Shown here: piece after piece, positions 17,455 to 25,126 of the stretch
Position numbering within the stretch: position 1 is the stretch's first letter
Layout: each line of letters begins with the position of its first letter
Origin: an uncultured Polaribacter sp.
GTDB taxonomy: Bacteria; Bacteroidota; Bacteroidia; Flavobacteriales; Flavobacteriaceae
DNA: 64,000 nt
Direction of reading: 5' to 3'
Assembly (NCBI RefSeq): GCF_947497695.1
Contig: NZ_CANMHM010000006.1
Location: 86,773-150,772, forward strand
Notes under the pieces: generated by a model
Told to the model about the DNA's origin: nothing
The model's database searches: none
The model's input: only the letters and a program-made list of their open reading frames with translations
Program-made: the position numbers and the translations under genes

Positions 17455-17888
17455 AGATTTTCACGGATAAGACTATAAGATTACTCGTTTGTATTTTAAG
17501 CTATCTTCGCCAAAATTAATTAGTAGACCTATTTTTAGTTTTGAAACAGCTAAATAATTTAAAGTTTGTTTTATATGAGAGGATGTTAAAGATTGAATTG
17601 CTTTTATTTCTAAAATTATCTTTTCATTTATAATAAAGTCTGCCTTATACTTGTGAGGAAGTATATTTCCTTTGTAACTAATATTAAACATTTTTTCTCT
17701 AGAATATTTAATATTACTATTAATAAATTCAATTTCTAATGCATCACCATAAACAATTTCACTAAATCCTTTTCCTAATTGATTATGAACTTCCATACAT
17801 ATTCCAATTATTTTGAAAGTATCTTCTTTGTAAAGAAATTCTGTCATTTTTAAAGTTTTTATCAGTGAAAATCAGTGAAATCTGTGTC
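17441..17888. mobile_element. 448-bp GxxExxY unit bounded by 28-bp inverted repeats
   Basis: Left end 17441-17468 begins GACACAGATTTCAC and the right end 17861-17888, read in reverse complement, begins with the same 14 bases; over all 28 bases only two differ (positions 15 and 25). The single gene inside (17473-17847) encodes a PD-(D/E)XK-like protein. No clean target duplication is visible: the flanks are TTTATTG and TTTATATG. There is no transposase, so the unit is non-autonomous or moved by an unknown route. Confidence 0.7.
17473..17847 (-). CDS. GxxExxY protein (PD-(D/E)XK nuclease-like)
   Basis: 124 residues. GKGFSEIVYGDALEIEF contains the G-x-x-E-x-x-Y signature, and HKYKADFIINEKIILEIKAI gives the D-(X)n-E-x-K core of the PD-(D/E)XK nuclease fold; QTLNYLAVSKLKIGLLINFG is the typical C-terminal part. 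Members occur widely in bacteria as short single-gene units; biochemical role unproven. ATG is preceded by an A-rich leader. Here the gene fills a unit bounded by inverted repeats, between map and the methyltransferase. Confidence 0.88.
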   Translation of the reverse strand: MTEFLYKEDTFKIIGICMEVHNQLGKGFSEIVYGDALEIEFINSNIKYSREKMFNISYKGNILPHKYKADFIINEKIILEIKAIQSLTSSHIKQTLNYLAVSKLKIGLLINFGEDSLKYKRVIL

Positions 17889-17898
17889 TTTATATGTT

Positions 17899-18702
17899 TT
17901 ATTGTCGAAACTCATCCTCTTCATCAGTAACAATCCCCAAAGCATCATGCACATATTTAAAAGTGGAGAGTAACTCTGGTTTTCCATTAACAATTGCAAC
18001 ATCATGTTCAAAATGAGCAGAAGGTTTGTTGTCTAAAGTTGTAATCGTCCAACCATCGCTATGTTGTCTAATTTTATGTGTTCCTAAATTGGTCATTGGT
18101 TCTATGGCAACCACCATTCCTTCTGCAAACTTTTTTCCTCTTCCACGTTTTCCATAATTAGGCATTTCTGGGTCTTCATGCATCTTTCTTCCTAAACCAT
18201 GACCAACCAGTTCTCTAACCACTCCATAACCATGATCTTCTGTAAATTTCTGAATGGCATACCCAACATCACCAACTCTATTGCCTGCCTTAAATTCACG
18301 AATACCAACATAAAGACTGGCTCTAGTTACATCTAAAAGTTTTTTAGTTTCTGCAGCAATTTCTCCCACAGCAAATGTGTAGGCATGATCGCCATAAAAA
18401 CCATTTTTTAAGGCACCACAATCTATAGAAATAATATCTCCTTCTACTAAAGGTTTTTTATTAGGAATACCATGTACAACTTCTGTATTAGGACTCATAC
18501 AAAGTGTGTTGGGAAAGTCATATAAACCTAAAAAACCAGGAATTGCACCTTCAGATCGTATAAAGTCTTCTGCAAGTTTATCTAAATATAAAGTAGAAAC
18601 ACCAGGTTTTACCTCTTTTGCAAGCATGCCTAACGTTTTAGAAACAATTAGTGCACTTTCGCGCATAATTTCTATTTCTTCTTTTGTTTTTATTTTAATC
18701 AT
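17899..18702 (-). CDS. map: Methionine aminopeptidase, type I
   Basis: 267 residues from the ATG at 18702; an upstream TTG in frame at 18723 lies inside the -7 box (18721-18728), so it cannot be the start. The metal ligands are recognisable: IISIDCGALKNGFYGDHAYTF (two Asp), VGHGLGRKMHEDPE (His), VVAIEPMTN (Glu) and HFEHDVAIV (Glu), with the substrate His in VVHGIPN. It removes the initiator Met from nascent proteins and is essential in most bacteria. It follows the gpmI operon by 57 bp but has its own promoter; the C-terminal tail ends in an acidic DEEDEF. Confidence 0.95.
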   Translation of the reverse strand: MIKIKTKEEIEIMRESALIVSKTLGMLAKEVKPGVSTLYLDKLAEDFIRSEGAIPGFLGLYDFPNTLCMSPNTEVVHGIPNKKPLVEGDIISIDCGALKNGFYGDHAYTFAVGEIAAETKKLLDVTRASLYVGIREFKAGNRVGDVGYAIQKFTEDHGYGVVRELVGHGLGRKMHEDPEMPNYGKRGRGKKFAEGMVVAIEPMTNLGTHKIRQHSDGWTITTLDNKPSAHFEHDVAIVNGKPELLSTFKYVHDALGIVTDEEDEFRQ

Positions 18703-18720
18703 CTTAAAAAAATTGAGCAA

Positions 18721-18728
18721 CAAAGTTA
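18721..18728 (-). promoter_or_regulatory. -7 promoter box for map
   Basis: Minus strand TAACTTTG matches TAnnTTTG, 18 bases before the ATG at 18702; it excludes the upstream TTG as a start. Confidence 0.6.
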
Positions 18729-18759
18729 CTACATTTTAGATGATTAAATAAGAAGTTTA

Positions 18760-19164
18760 CTACTTGAAAAAAGAGAAGAAGCCTTTCTTTTCTTTTTTAG
18801 GAGGTTCATAATTAAATAGGATTTTATAGATGGCTGTCCATCCTAAAAAGCCACCAACATTTCTATCGTCTATAAATAAATCTGCATGAATTTTACGGCT
18901 GTATTTTTCATCATATTCTTCTTCTGGGAAGTTTTTATTAACCGCATAAAACTCTAAATTGTTTTCTTTGCAAAAAGCTACTGCTTCGTCTAATTTATTT
19001 CCACATCTATAGGTCCATAATATTAAACGATGTCCTTGAGATTGTAGTTTTTTTAGCGTATCAAAAGCAAAAATCATGGGTTTCCCTATTTTTGGATAGG
19101 CATCTTCTACAATAGTGCCATCAAAATCTACAGCAATAATTAATGGGTTTTTAGGGATCATCAT
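18760..19164 (-). CDS. HAD-superfamily phosphohydrolase-like protein
   Basis: 134 residues. IIAVDFDGTIVED carries the HAD nucleophile DxD; LILWTYR is motif II with Thr, and HADLFIDDRNVGG gives the acidic motif IV. The lack of a large cap and KIGKPMIFAFDTLKKL match small Bacteroidota HAD proteins of the BT0820-like type. Substrate unknown. Its ATG overlaps the stop of the thioredoxin-like gene (ATGA), so it is the third gene of the unit gpmI - thioredoxin-like - HAD. Confidence 0.82.
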   Translation of the reverse strand: MMIPKNPLIIAVDFDGTIVEDAYPKIGKPMIFAFDTLKKLQSQGHRLILWTYRCGNKLDEAVAFCKENNLEFYAVNKNFPEEEYDEKYSRKIHADLFIDDRNVGGFLGWTAIYKILFNYEPPKKEKKGFFSFFK

Positions 19165-19685
19165 TTTTGGTATGAGTGTTTATAAACTTTTCCTGAAACA
19201 ATTTTAAGCATATCTTTTTCTAAAGACTCACGAGCAAATTCTACATATCTGCCAATTTCTTTATCATTCTTAAAAAAGATAAAAGTAGGTACTCTTTTTA
19301 TACGGAAACCTTTTTGTAAGTTATTAGGAGTTTTTTTTGATTTATTAACGGCTATCAACTCTAAATTATTGAAGTTAAAATCAGCTTGTTCTAAAATTTT
19401 GTAAAAATGCGGAGTTTCTCTTTGGCTGTCTCCACACCAAGTTCCTATAAAACCTTTAATTTTAATTTCTGTTAATTCCTTTTTAAGAGTATTGATTGTT
19501 AAGCTATCAGGTTGGTAAGTTTCAAAATTTGTGTCAAACCAACTCCTAAATGGAGCTTGCTGAAAGGATTGTTTATCAGCAAGCCCTATTAAATGTCCTT
19601 TTTTATTTTTTCCTGAAATCACTTTTTTTGGGGCATTACAAGATGATACCCCAATTATAAGTAAAAATAGAAAAAGTGACTTCAT
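19161..19685 (-). CDS. Thioredoxin-fold lipoprotein with single-Cys WCGDS motif
   Basis: 174 residues. Lipoprotein signal (LFLFLLIIGVSSCN). The thioredoxin fold is seen in IKGFIGTWCGDSQRETPHFY, LIAVNKSK and the cis-Pro segment RIKRVPTFIFFKNDKEIGRYVE. The active site reads WCGDS: the second Cys of a CxxC pair is missing, so it is not a normal disulfide reductase and may be a peroxidase-like or binding variant. It is probably anchored in the envelope. Translation is coupled to the downstream HAD gene, and gpmI lies 11 bp upstream. Confidence 0.8.
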   Translation of the reverse strand: MKSLFLFLLIIGVSSCNAPKKVISGKNKKGHLIGLADKQSFQQAPFRSWFDTNFETYQPDSLTINTLKKELTEIKIKGFIGTWCGDSQRETPHFYKILEQADFNFNNLELIAVNKSKKTPNNLQKGFRIKRVPTFIFFKNDKEIGRYVEFARESLEKDMLKIVSGKVYKHSYQK

Positions 19686-19696
19686 TTTTATAACAG

Positions 19697-21214
19697 TTAC
19701 AATAAAGAATGTTGCGTCATTTCTTTAGGTTGTGCTACACCCATTAAATCTAAAATGGTAGGAGCAATATCACCTAAAACACCACTGTTTATTTTTTTGA
19801 TTTCTTTATCAATTAAAACAAAAGGAACAGGGTTTGTAGTATGTGCTGTGTGAGGAGAACCATCAGGATTCATCATAGTTTCACAATTACCATGATCTGC
19901 AATTAAAAGAATAGAGTACCCATTTTTTATACCAGTTTCTATCACTTCTTTAGCACAAATATCTACAGCTTCACAAGCTTTTATAGCAGCATCCATTATT
20001 CCTGTATGGCCAACCATGTCTCCGTTTGCAAAGTTTAAACACACAAAATCTGCCTCTCCTTTTTCTAAATCTTCACACAAAGCATCTTTTAATTCATAAG
20101 CAGACATTTCTGGCTTTAAATCATAAGTAGCTACTTTAGGCGAGTTTCTTAAAATACGAGATTCGCCTTTAAAAGGAGCTTCTTGTCCGCCAGAAAAGAA
20201 AAATGTAACGTGTGGATATTTTTCAGTTTCGGCAATTCTTATTTGTTTTTTACCTGCGTTAGCTAAAACCTCACCTAACGTATTTTTAATATTATCTGTA
20301 TTATAAATAACGTTTATTCCTTCAAAACTTTCATCATATAAAGTGATGGTAGTGTAATACAAGTCTAATTTTTTCATCCCAAATTCTGGGAAATCATTTT
20401 GAGATAAGGCACTTGTCAATTCTCTTCCTCTATCTGTTCTGTAGTTAAAAAACAACACAACATCTCCTTCTTTAATTTGGGTTTTAGGAGAACCATCATC
20501 ATTAGTAACAATAATTGGTTTGTGAAATTCATCTGTAATGCCTGCTTCGTAATTCGTTTTTACAGCATCAATAACATTTGTAGTTTTTGTACCAATTCCA
20601 TTAACAAGACCATCATAAGCTTCTTTTACACGTTCCCATCTGTTATCTCTATCCATGGCATAATAACGACCTGTTACAGTTGCAATTTCTCCCGTACTTT
20701 TGTCCATGTGTTCTTGAACCTCATTTAAAAAATAAGGAGCAGATTTAGGGTCACAATCTCTACCATCTGTAAAAGCGTGTAAATACACATTGTCTACTTT
20801 ATTTTCTGTAGCAACATCTAACAAGCCTTTTAAGTGATTGATGTGTGCATGAATACCTCCATTAGAAACCAAGCCTAATAAATGAACATCTTTGTTATTT
20901 TCTTTAGCGTATTTAAAAGTATCTAACAACACTTTTTCTTTACCTAAGGTATTTTCTTTAACTGCTTTGTTTATTCTTGCTAAATTTTGATACACAATTC
21001 TACCAGCACCCAAATTCATGTGACCAACTTCAGAATTCCCCATTTGTCCTTCTGGCAAACCTACATGTTCTCCATCTGTTCTTAGTTGAGCATTAGGGTA
21101 TTTATCATATAAACCATTAATAAAAGGTGTTTTTGCATTGTAAATAGCGGATACTTTTGGGTCTTGTGTAATTCCCCATCCGTCTAAAATCATCAGTATA
21201 ACTTTCTTGTCCAT
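19697..21214 (-). CDS. gpmI: 2,3-bisphosphoglycerate-independent phosphoglycerate mutase
   Basis: 505 residues, full length. Alkaline-phosphatase-fold metal site: LMILDGWGI (Asp), MGNSEVGHMNLGAG (catalytic Ser), AFTDGRDCDPKSAP, VTGRYYAMDRDNRWER, and LNFANGDMVGHTG with LIADHGNCE for the second Mn cluster. It interconverts 3- and 2-phosphoglycerate in glycolysis and gluconeogenesis without a cofactor. It is the first gene of a unit with two small genes downstream (11 bp gap, then a 4-bp overlap). No clear -7 box was found upstream. Confidence 0.96.
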   Translation of the reverse strand: MDKKVILMILDGWGITQDPKVSAIYNAKTPFINGLYDKYPNAQLRTDGEHVGLPEGQMGNSEVGHMNLGAGRIVYQNLARINKAVKENTLGKEKVLLDTFKYAKENNKDVHLLGLVSNGGIHAHINHLKGLLDVATENKVDNVYLHAFTDGRDCDPKSAPYFLNEVQEHMDKSTGEIATVTGRYYAMDRDNRWERVKEAYDGLVNGIGTKTTNVIDAVKTNYEAGITDEFHKPIIVTNDDGSPKTQIKEGDVVLFFNYRTDRGRELTSALSQNDFPEFGMKKLDLYYTTITLYDESFEGINVIYNTDNIKNTLGEVLANAGKKQIRIAETEKYPHVTFFFSGGQEAPFKGESRILRNSPKVATYDLKPEMSAYELKDALCEDLEKGEADFVCLNFANGDMVGHTGIMDAAIKACEAVDICAKEVIETGIKNGYSILLIADHGNCETMMNPDGSPHTAHTTNPVPFVLIDKEIKKINSGVLGDIAPTILDLMGVAQPKEMTQHSLL

Positions 21215-21461
21215 TTTCTTAAAATTGAGCAGTAAAATTAAGCAATATTTTATCGTTTTTTATTGATTTTATAAGTTTTTCACGAAACCGATAACGTATT
21301 TTAAAAGTTGCTATAAAAACTGTATTTCTTTAAGATTGATTTTTGTTATTAATAATTTATCAATTAGATTTGCAGACAATTATAGTATTAAACCTGTAAG
21401 TTTATCATCTTTAAAAGCACTACAGTGTAACAAATGCTACACAATACCAGTTAAAGAAGGT

Positions 21462-21469
21462 TTAGTTTT
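21462..21469 (+). promoter_or_regulatory. -7 promoter box for the rhodanese gene
   Basis: TAGTTTTG fits TAnnTTTG, 21 bases before the ATG at 21491. Confidence 0.5.
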
Positions 21470-21490
21470 GTAGAAAATTAAAGATATAAT

Positions 21491-21802
21491 ATGGGTTTTT
21501 TTGATATATTTAAAAGAAAAAATATGAGCGTAGAAATTAAAGAATATTTAGCTAAAGGAGCAGTGGTTTTAGATGTAAGAACACTAGAGGAGTGGAATGA
21601 AGGGCACACTGAAGGAGCAGAACATATTGTTTTAACAACAATTCCTTTAGAGATAGAAAAAATAAAATCTTGGAACAAACCAGTAATTGCTGTTTGTAGA
21701 AGTGGTGCAAGAAGCGGACAAGCTACTCAGTTTTTAACTAAAAATGGTGTAGATGTTATAAATGGTGGTCCTTGGCAAAATGTAGATGAACACGTAGGTT
21801 AA
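21491..21802 (+). CDS. Single-domain rhodanese-like sulfurtransferase
   Basis: 103 residues. VVLDVRTLEEWNEGHTEGA is the CH2A block and AVCRSGARSGQA the active-site loop with the persulfide-forming Cys (about residue 69); NGGPWQNVDEHV closes the fold. Cytoplasmic, no signal. Such small rhodaneses move sulfane sulfur between partners. Translation could alternatively start at the internal Met at 21524 (MSVEIKEYLAKG). Its stop codon overlaps the stop of the convergent membrane-protein gene through the sequence TTAA. Confidence 0.9.
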   Translation: MGFFDIFKRKNMSVEIKEYLAKGAVVLDVRTLEEWNEGHTEGAEHIVLTTIPLEIEKIKSWNKPVIAVCRSGARSGQATQFLTKNGVDVINGGPWQNVDEHVG

Positions 21803-22227
21803 ATCTCGTAGTTGTTAAAACCTTTTTTTCGGTGTCTTTGCAGTTTGATATAAATTTTTATTGAACGTATTATTTTTTTGAGAACTGCAAAGATTCCTCC
21901 AAGCATTGCACCCACAAAAGCACCCATAGTTACAGGGTCATAATGATGGCCTGTAACAAGGTATTTTACATAAAAAACGAAGATTCCTATTATTATAGAT
22001 ACCAAAAATATCTGTAATTTAGATTTTGATATATAAGCATAAACACCACAGAAAACTCCTGTAATAATACTTGTTGCAGTAATTTTAGTTAAAAACAATT
22101 CAATAAGAATTGTATCATTAGAAACAAATAGAGATGTTATAAACATACCTATTAAAACTCCAAAAAGGATACCAATTGCAATTTTTTGTAACATGTATTT
22201 TGGGGGATTTATCCTATAAAAATACAT
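21799..22227 (-). CDS. Small integral membrane protein, unknown
   Basis: 142 residues from the ATG at 22227 (an in-frame TTG lies at 22239, and an ATG at 22194 directly before the first membrane helix is also possible). Four hydrophobic segments are visible: IAIGILFGVLIGMFITSLFV, ATSIITGVFCGVYAYI, IFLVSIIIGIFVFYVKYLV and VTMGAFVGAMLGGIFAVL, with a basic C-terminal tail (KLQRHRKKGF) likely facing the cytoplasm. No family recognised. Convergent with the rhodanese gene, sharing TTAA as overlapping stops. Confidence 0.65.
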   Translation of the reverse strand: MYFYRINPPKYMLQKIAIGILFGVLIGMFITSLFVSNDTILIELFLTKITATSIITGVFCGVYAYISKSKLQIFLVSIIIGIFVFYVKYLVTGHHYDPVTMGAFVGAMLGGIFAVLKKIIRSIKIYIKLQRHRKKGFNNYEI

Positions 22228-22347
22228 GTTTTTTTTCAAATAGATTAAATTTCTTTTTTTCTGTTTCTTTATTTCTTTAATTTTATTAATAATTTATCTT
22301 TTAGATAAATTTACTTGTTGTTATTTTTCCTATTTATTAAAATATAA

Positions 22348-22391
22348 AAGTAGATAACTGTTAAGGTTAAATTAACCAACAGTATCTACTT
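22348..22391 (-). terminator. Terminator-like hairpin after the gene at 22412
   Basis: Long arms AAGTAGATA...CTGTT and AACAG...TATCTACTT pair with a few bulges, and inside GGTT/AACC extends the stem. On the minus strand a T-rich run follows. Confidence 0.7.
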
Positions 22392-22411
22392 CCTAAAGTT
22401 TTTTTAAATAA

Positions 22412-23482
22412 TTATAATTTGCTAAAAAACTCGTCTAATTGTTTGTTTAAAAAAGTATTGCAGGCATTGTAAAACCCTTGAGCATATTTATCAGCATCAA
22501 CTTCTATCCATTTTGCAGTTTTAGAAAAACGATCTGCTAAAGCATTTGAATAATCAGAAAAAGTTGTTAAAGAAGTTGGTACAAAAGAACCCTGTTTTTG
22601 GTAAGCAACAATTTTTTCTTTTTTCATAACTCCTTCAATTTCTATATTATCTTTTAGAGTTCCTGTAAATTGAGCAGTAGATCCTAAGCCTGTTTTACCA
22701 TAAGCAAATGAAACCATTGAGTTTATTGGGTAATTTTCTACTGCACCTTTTAGTTGCACAGAACCAAATAACTTGCCCATAGTAGAATTTTTCTTTTTTA
22801 ACTTTTTTGGTATGGTAACTGTGTACTGATCTATTAAACGTAGATTGGTTAAGATTTTTACTTTTGCCCCCCCAGCACTAAAAAAGTCGCTACCATTTTC
22901 AGAAAACATAACATGCATATTTACATCAGCAATTATTACATCGCCTAATTCTTTAGATAATTTAGCTTGAACACCTAAACCGCCTAAACCTAAAATACCT
23001 GCTTTTTTATAATAAAAAGTGTAATTTTCTGGAGCACAAGTAATAATACCTGTTCTACTTTCTTTTAAATAAGGACCACTTGCTTTTTCCCAACCACTTA
23101 AAGTTTTAGTTTTTCCAGCTTCTTCTCCAGATATAATTTCATAGCCTTCTTTTTTTAGTCTACTTACATAATTGTTAAAAAGTAAGTTTGTTTTTTCTTG
23201 TATTTTATTGGCATCAACTCCACCTAAGCCCACAGCAGCTCTTGCAGTTGCACTGCTTTTATTACCAGATATTCTTCCTCCATCTCCACCAGCTTTAAAA
23301 TCAACGGCCTCTTTATAAACTTCAAAATCTATGTGAAAAGAATTGATGTAGATTTTTTTAGAAGCTTTTTTCATTTTGCTTAATCCGTATTTTTTACTGG
23401 TAATTTTTACATCTCCCAAATCTTGCGCATTCCCTGTAATTGTTATTGCAATTGCAATTAAAAAAGTAAGTAAGTTTTTCAT
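22412..23482 (-). CDS. Exported protein of unknown function
   Basis: 356 residues from the ATG at 23482, chosen because it opens a signal peptide (LLTFLIAIAITITGNAQ) and because an upstream Met at 23524 would lie before the -7 box. The mature protein includes a basic region (KKYGLSKMKKASKKIY), a Gly-rich piece (GILGLGGLGVQAKLSKELGD) and a C-terminal helical part with KWIEVDADKYAQGFYNACN. It is soluble in character and may be periplasmic. Family not recognised. Monocistronic, with good promoter and terminator. Confidence 0.6.
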   Translation of the reverse strand: MKNLLTFLIAIAITITGNAQDLGDVKITSKKYGLSKMKKASKKIYINSFHIDFEVYKEAVDFKAGGDGGRISGNKSSATARAAVGLGGVDANKIQEKTNLLFNNYVSRLKKEGYEIISGEEAGKTKTLSGWEKASGPYLKESRTGIITCAPENYTFYYKKAGILGLGGLGVQAKLSKELGDVIIADVNMHVMFSENGSDFFSAGGAKVKILTNLRLIDQYTVTIPKKLKKKNSTMGKLFGSVQLKGAVENYPINSMVSFAYGKTGLGSTAQFTGTLKDNIEIEGVMKKEKIVAYQKQGSFVPTSLTTFSDYSNALADRFSKTAKWIEVDADKYAQGFYNACNTFLNKQLDEFFSKL

Positions 23483-23506
23483 AATTTTTGTTTTAAGGTT
23501 ATGTTT

Positions 23507-23537
23507 CAAATTTACTAAAAACATAAATTGAAAACAA
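23507..23537 (-). promoter_or_regulatory. Complete -33/-7 promoter for the exported protein gene
   Basis: On the minus strand TTG (23535-23537) is followed after 20 bases by TAAATTTG (23507-23514), matching the Bacteroidota sigma-ABfr pattern. Confidence 0.68.
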
Positions 23538-23732
23538 TAGGGTAATTCACGTATATTTTTATCAAATAAAATAAAGAATTGTTTTAGACTTTTGGCTTTC
23601 TTATTTTTTAATTTTCTATAAATAAGATCTATTATGATTTTAATGATTGTAAAATTAAAATACGGGAAACGACGTATTTTTTAAAAAAATATTTTTTTTG
23701 AACTTTGTAAAATATAAATAAAAACAATTGTT

Positions 23733-24179
23733 ATGAAAAAGAGAAAAAACATTTTATTACTTTTCAGTTTACTATTCCTAATTAGTTCTTGCAATATTTT
23801 AGATGAAGAAGAGCCATCATTTTCATGTGATAAAAACTCAACTATTAAAATAAATAATAAAGAACATTGCTCTTTTGCAAAGTCTAAGGTAAAAGCAGGT
23901 AGATTAGAAATTGGTTTTGGTTATTCAACAGGAAGTTTAGATCTTTTAATTAATGAAAAAGATATTAAAGTGAACACTACTTATCAATATGCTAAAGGAG
24001 AAGTTAGTATTTGGTTTAACAATCTAAATAAAGTCAATTCTGGTCTTTTTTTGATTACAAAGCTAGATGAGCAGAACAGATTAATGTCTGGTCATTTTGA
24101 TTTTAATGCAGAAAGTAACAACAATAGTCAAGCTTTTAATTATGTGGTAAGTGCGAAATTTACAGATGTAGCTTATTAA
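23733..24179 (+). CDS. Small lipoprotein, unknown function
   Basis: 148 residues with a lipoprotein signal (LLLFSLLFLISSCN, Cys about 20) followed by an acidic linker ILDEEEP. The mature part is strand-rich (RLEIGFGYSTGSLDLLINE, GEVSIWFNNL, MSGHFDFNAESNNNSQAFNYVVSAKF), the pattern of small Bacteroidota beta-sandwich lipoproteins. Three Cys (lipid Cys excluded: SCDK, HCSF) could form a disulfide. Its stop overlaps the stop of the convergent GSCFA gene through TTAA. Confidence 0.65.
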   Translation: MKKRKNILLLFSLLFLISSCNILDEEEPSFSCDKNSTIKINNKEHCSFAKSKVKAGRLEIGFGYSTGSLDLLINEKDIKVNTTYQYAKGEVSIWFNNLNKVNSGLFLITKLDEQNRLMSGHFDFNAESNNNSQAFNYVVSAKFTDVAY

Positions 24180-25126
24180 TTAAAATTTAGAAAAGGAATT
24201 TCTTGTTTTATTTTGATAATTTTTTCTTCTAAATTTTTTAAAAAAAATTGATGTTGCTCAGAATTTTCATGAAATGGTTTATGAGAAATTCCTTTTTGAA
24301 TGATCTCAATTTCTTTCATTATTGATATTGTTTTTTCTGAAAACCAAGTCATGATAAATTGTTCCCAAATATAATTGATTGCAATATTGTTTGGATGAAT
24401 CATATCTTCTGCATAAAAGCGATAATCCCTTAATTCATCCATCATAATTTCATAAGATGGAAAATAGGATACATTTTGATTCTTAAGAAGTTGATGAATG
24501 GCAGTAATTAAGTGCGATTTACTTAGCTTATTTTCTACAAAACCGTCTTTTAAATGACGAACAGGAGAAACTGTAAAAATAATAGTTACATTTTTATTGA
24601 TTGATCTGATACCTGATGTTATCATTTCTAAACTATGGCCAATTTCATCAACAGATAACAACTTTTTAAGGAATTTTTTTTGAGGAATTTTATGGCAATT
24701 TGCAACGATTGTAGCTGTTTCTTCAAAACGATATACCCAAGAAGTTCCTAATGTTATGATGATATGATTCGCTTCTTCTAATTGTTTTTTTGTTGATAAA
24801 ATTCTCGAATTTAGACGCTCTAATATTGCATTTTTATCAACAGAACTAAAACTAGAATGAGCATCAAAACAATGCCAACGTTCATTTTGAAAAACTAAAT
24901 CTTCCTCTTTGTATTCTTTTTTATGGATTGCATTTGTAATTAGGTTTTCAATTGCTTTTGTATGAAAAAGAATACCAAAGGGATTTTGGTTCGCTCGAAA
25001 TTTAAAATAATTGAATTTATTACCAATATTTTCTGAAAAACAAGACCCTAAAAGCAAAACTTTAGAACTATAGCTTATTTGGTTTTGAGATACTTTTTTT
25101 AGTTTTATTTTGGTTTGAAGATTCAT
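24176..25126 (-). CDS. GSCFA-domain protein (SGNH-hydrolase-like)
   Basis: 316 residues. VLLGSCFSENIGNKF near the N-terminus gives the family name motif G-S-C-F-(A/S); NPFGILFHT, IITLGTSWVYR, IIFTVSPVRHLKDG and AEDMIHPNNIAINYIWEQF (the catalytic Asp/His-like block) support an SGNH-type esterase fold. Substrate unknown. Start shares one base with the stop of the DUF1501 gene (TAATG), so it is the last gene of the DUF1800-DUF1501-GSCFA unit. Confidence 0.88.
   Translation of the reverse strand: MNLQTKIKLKKVSQNQISYSSKVLLLGSCFSENIGNKFNYFKFRANQNPFGILFHTKAIENLITNAIHKKEYKEEDLVFQNERWHCFDAHSSFSSVDKNAILERLNSRILSTKKQLEEANHIIITLGTSWVYRFEETATIVANCHKIPQKKFLKKLLSVDEIGHSLEMITSGIRSINKNVTIIFTVSPVRHLKDGFVENKLSKSHLITAIHQLLKNQNVSYFPSYEIMMDELRDYRFYAEDMIHPNNIAINYIWEQFIMTWFSEKTISIMKEIEIIQKGISHKPFHENSEQHQFFLKNLEEKIIKIKQEIPFLNFN

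Noticed and set aside
18703..18723. Longer N-terminus for Map from a TTG
   Set aside because: The TTG overlaps the -7 promoter box; the ATG at 18702 gives the usual family length.
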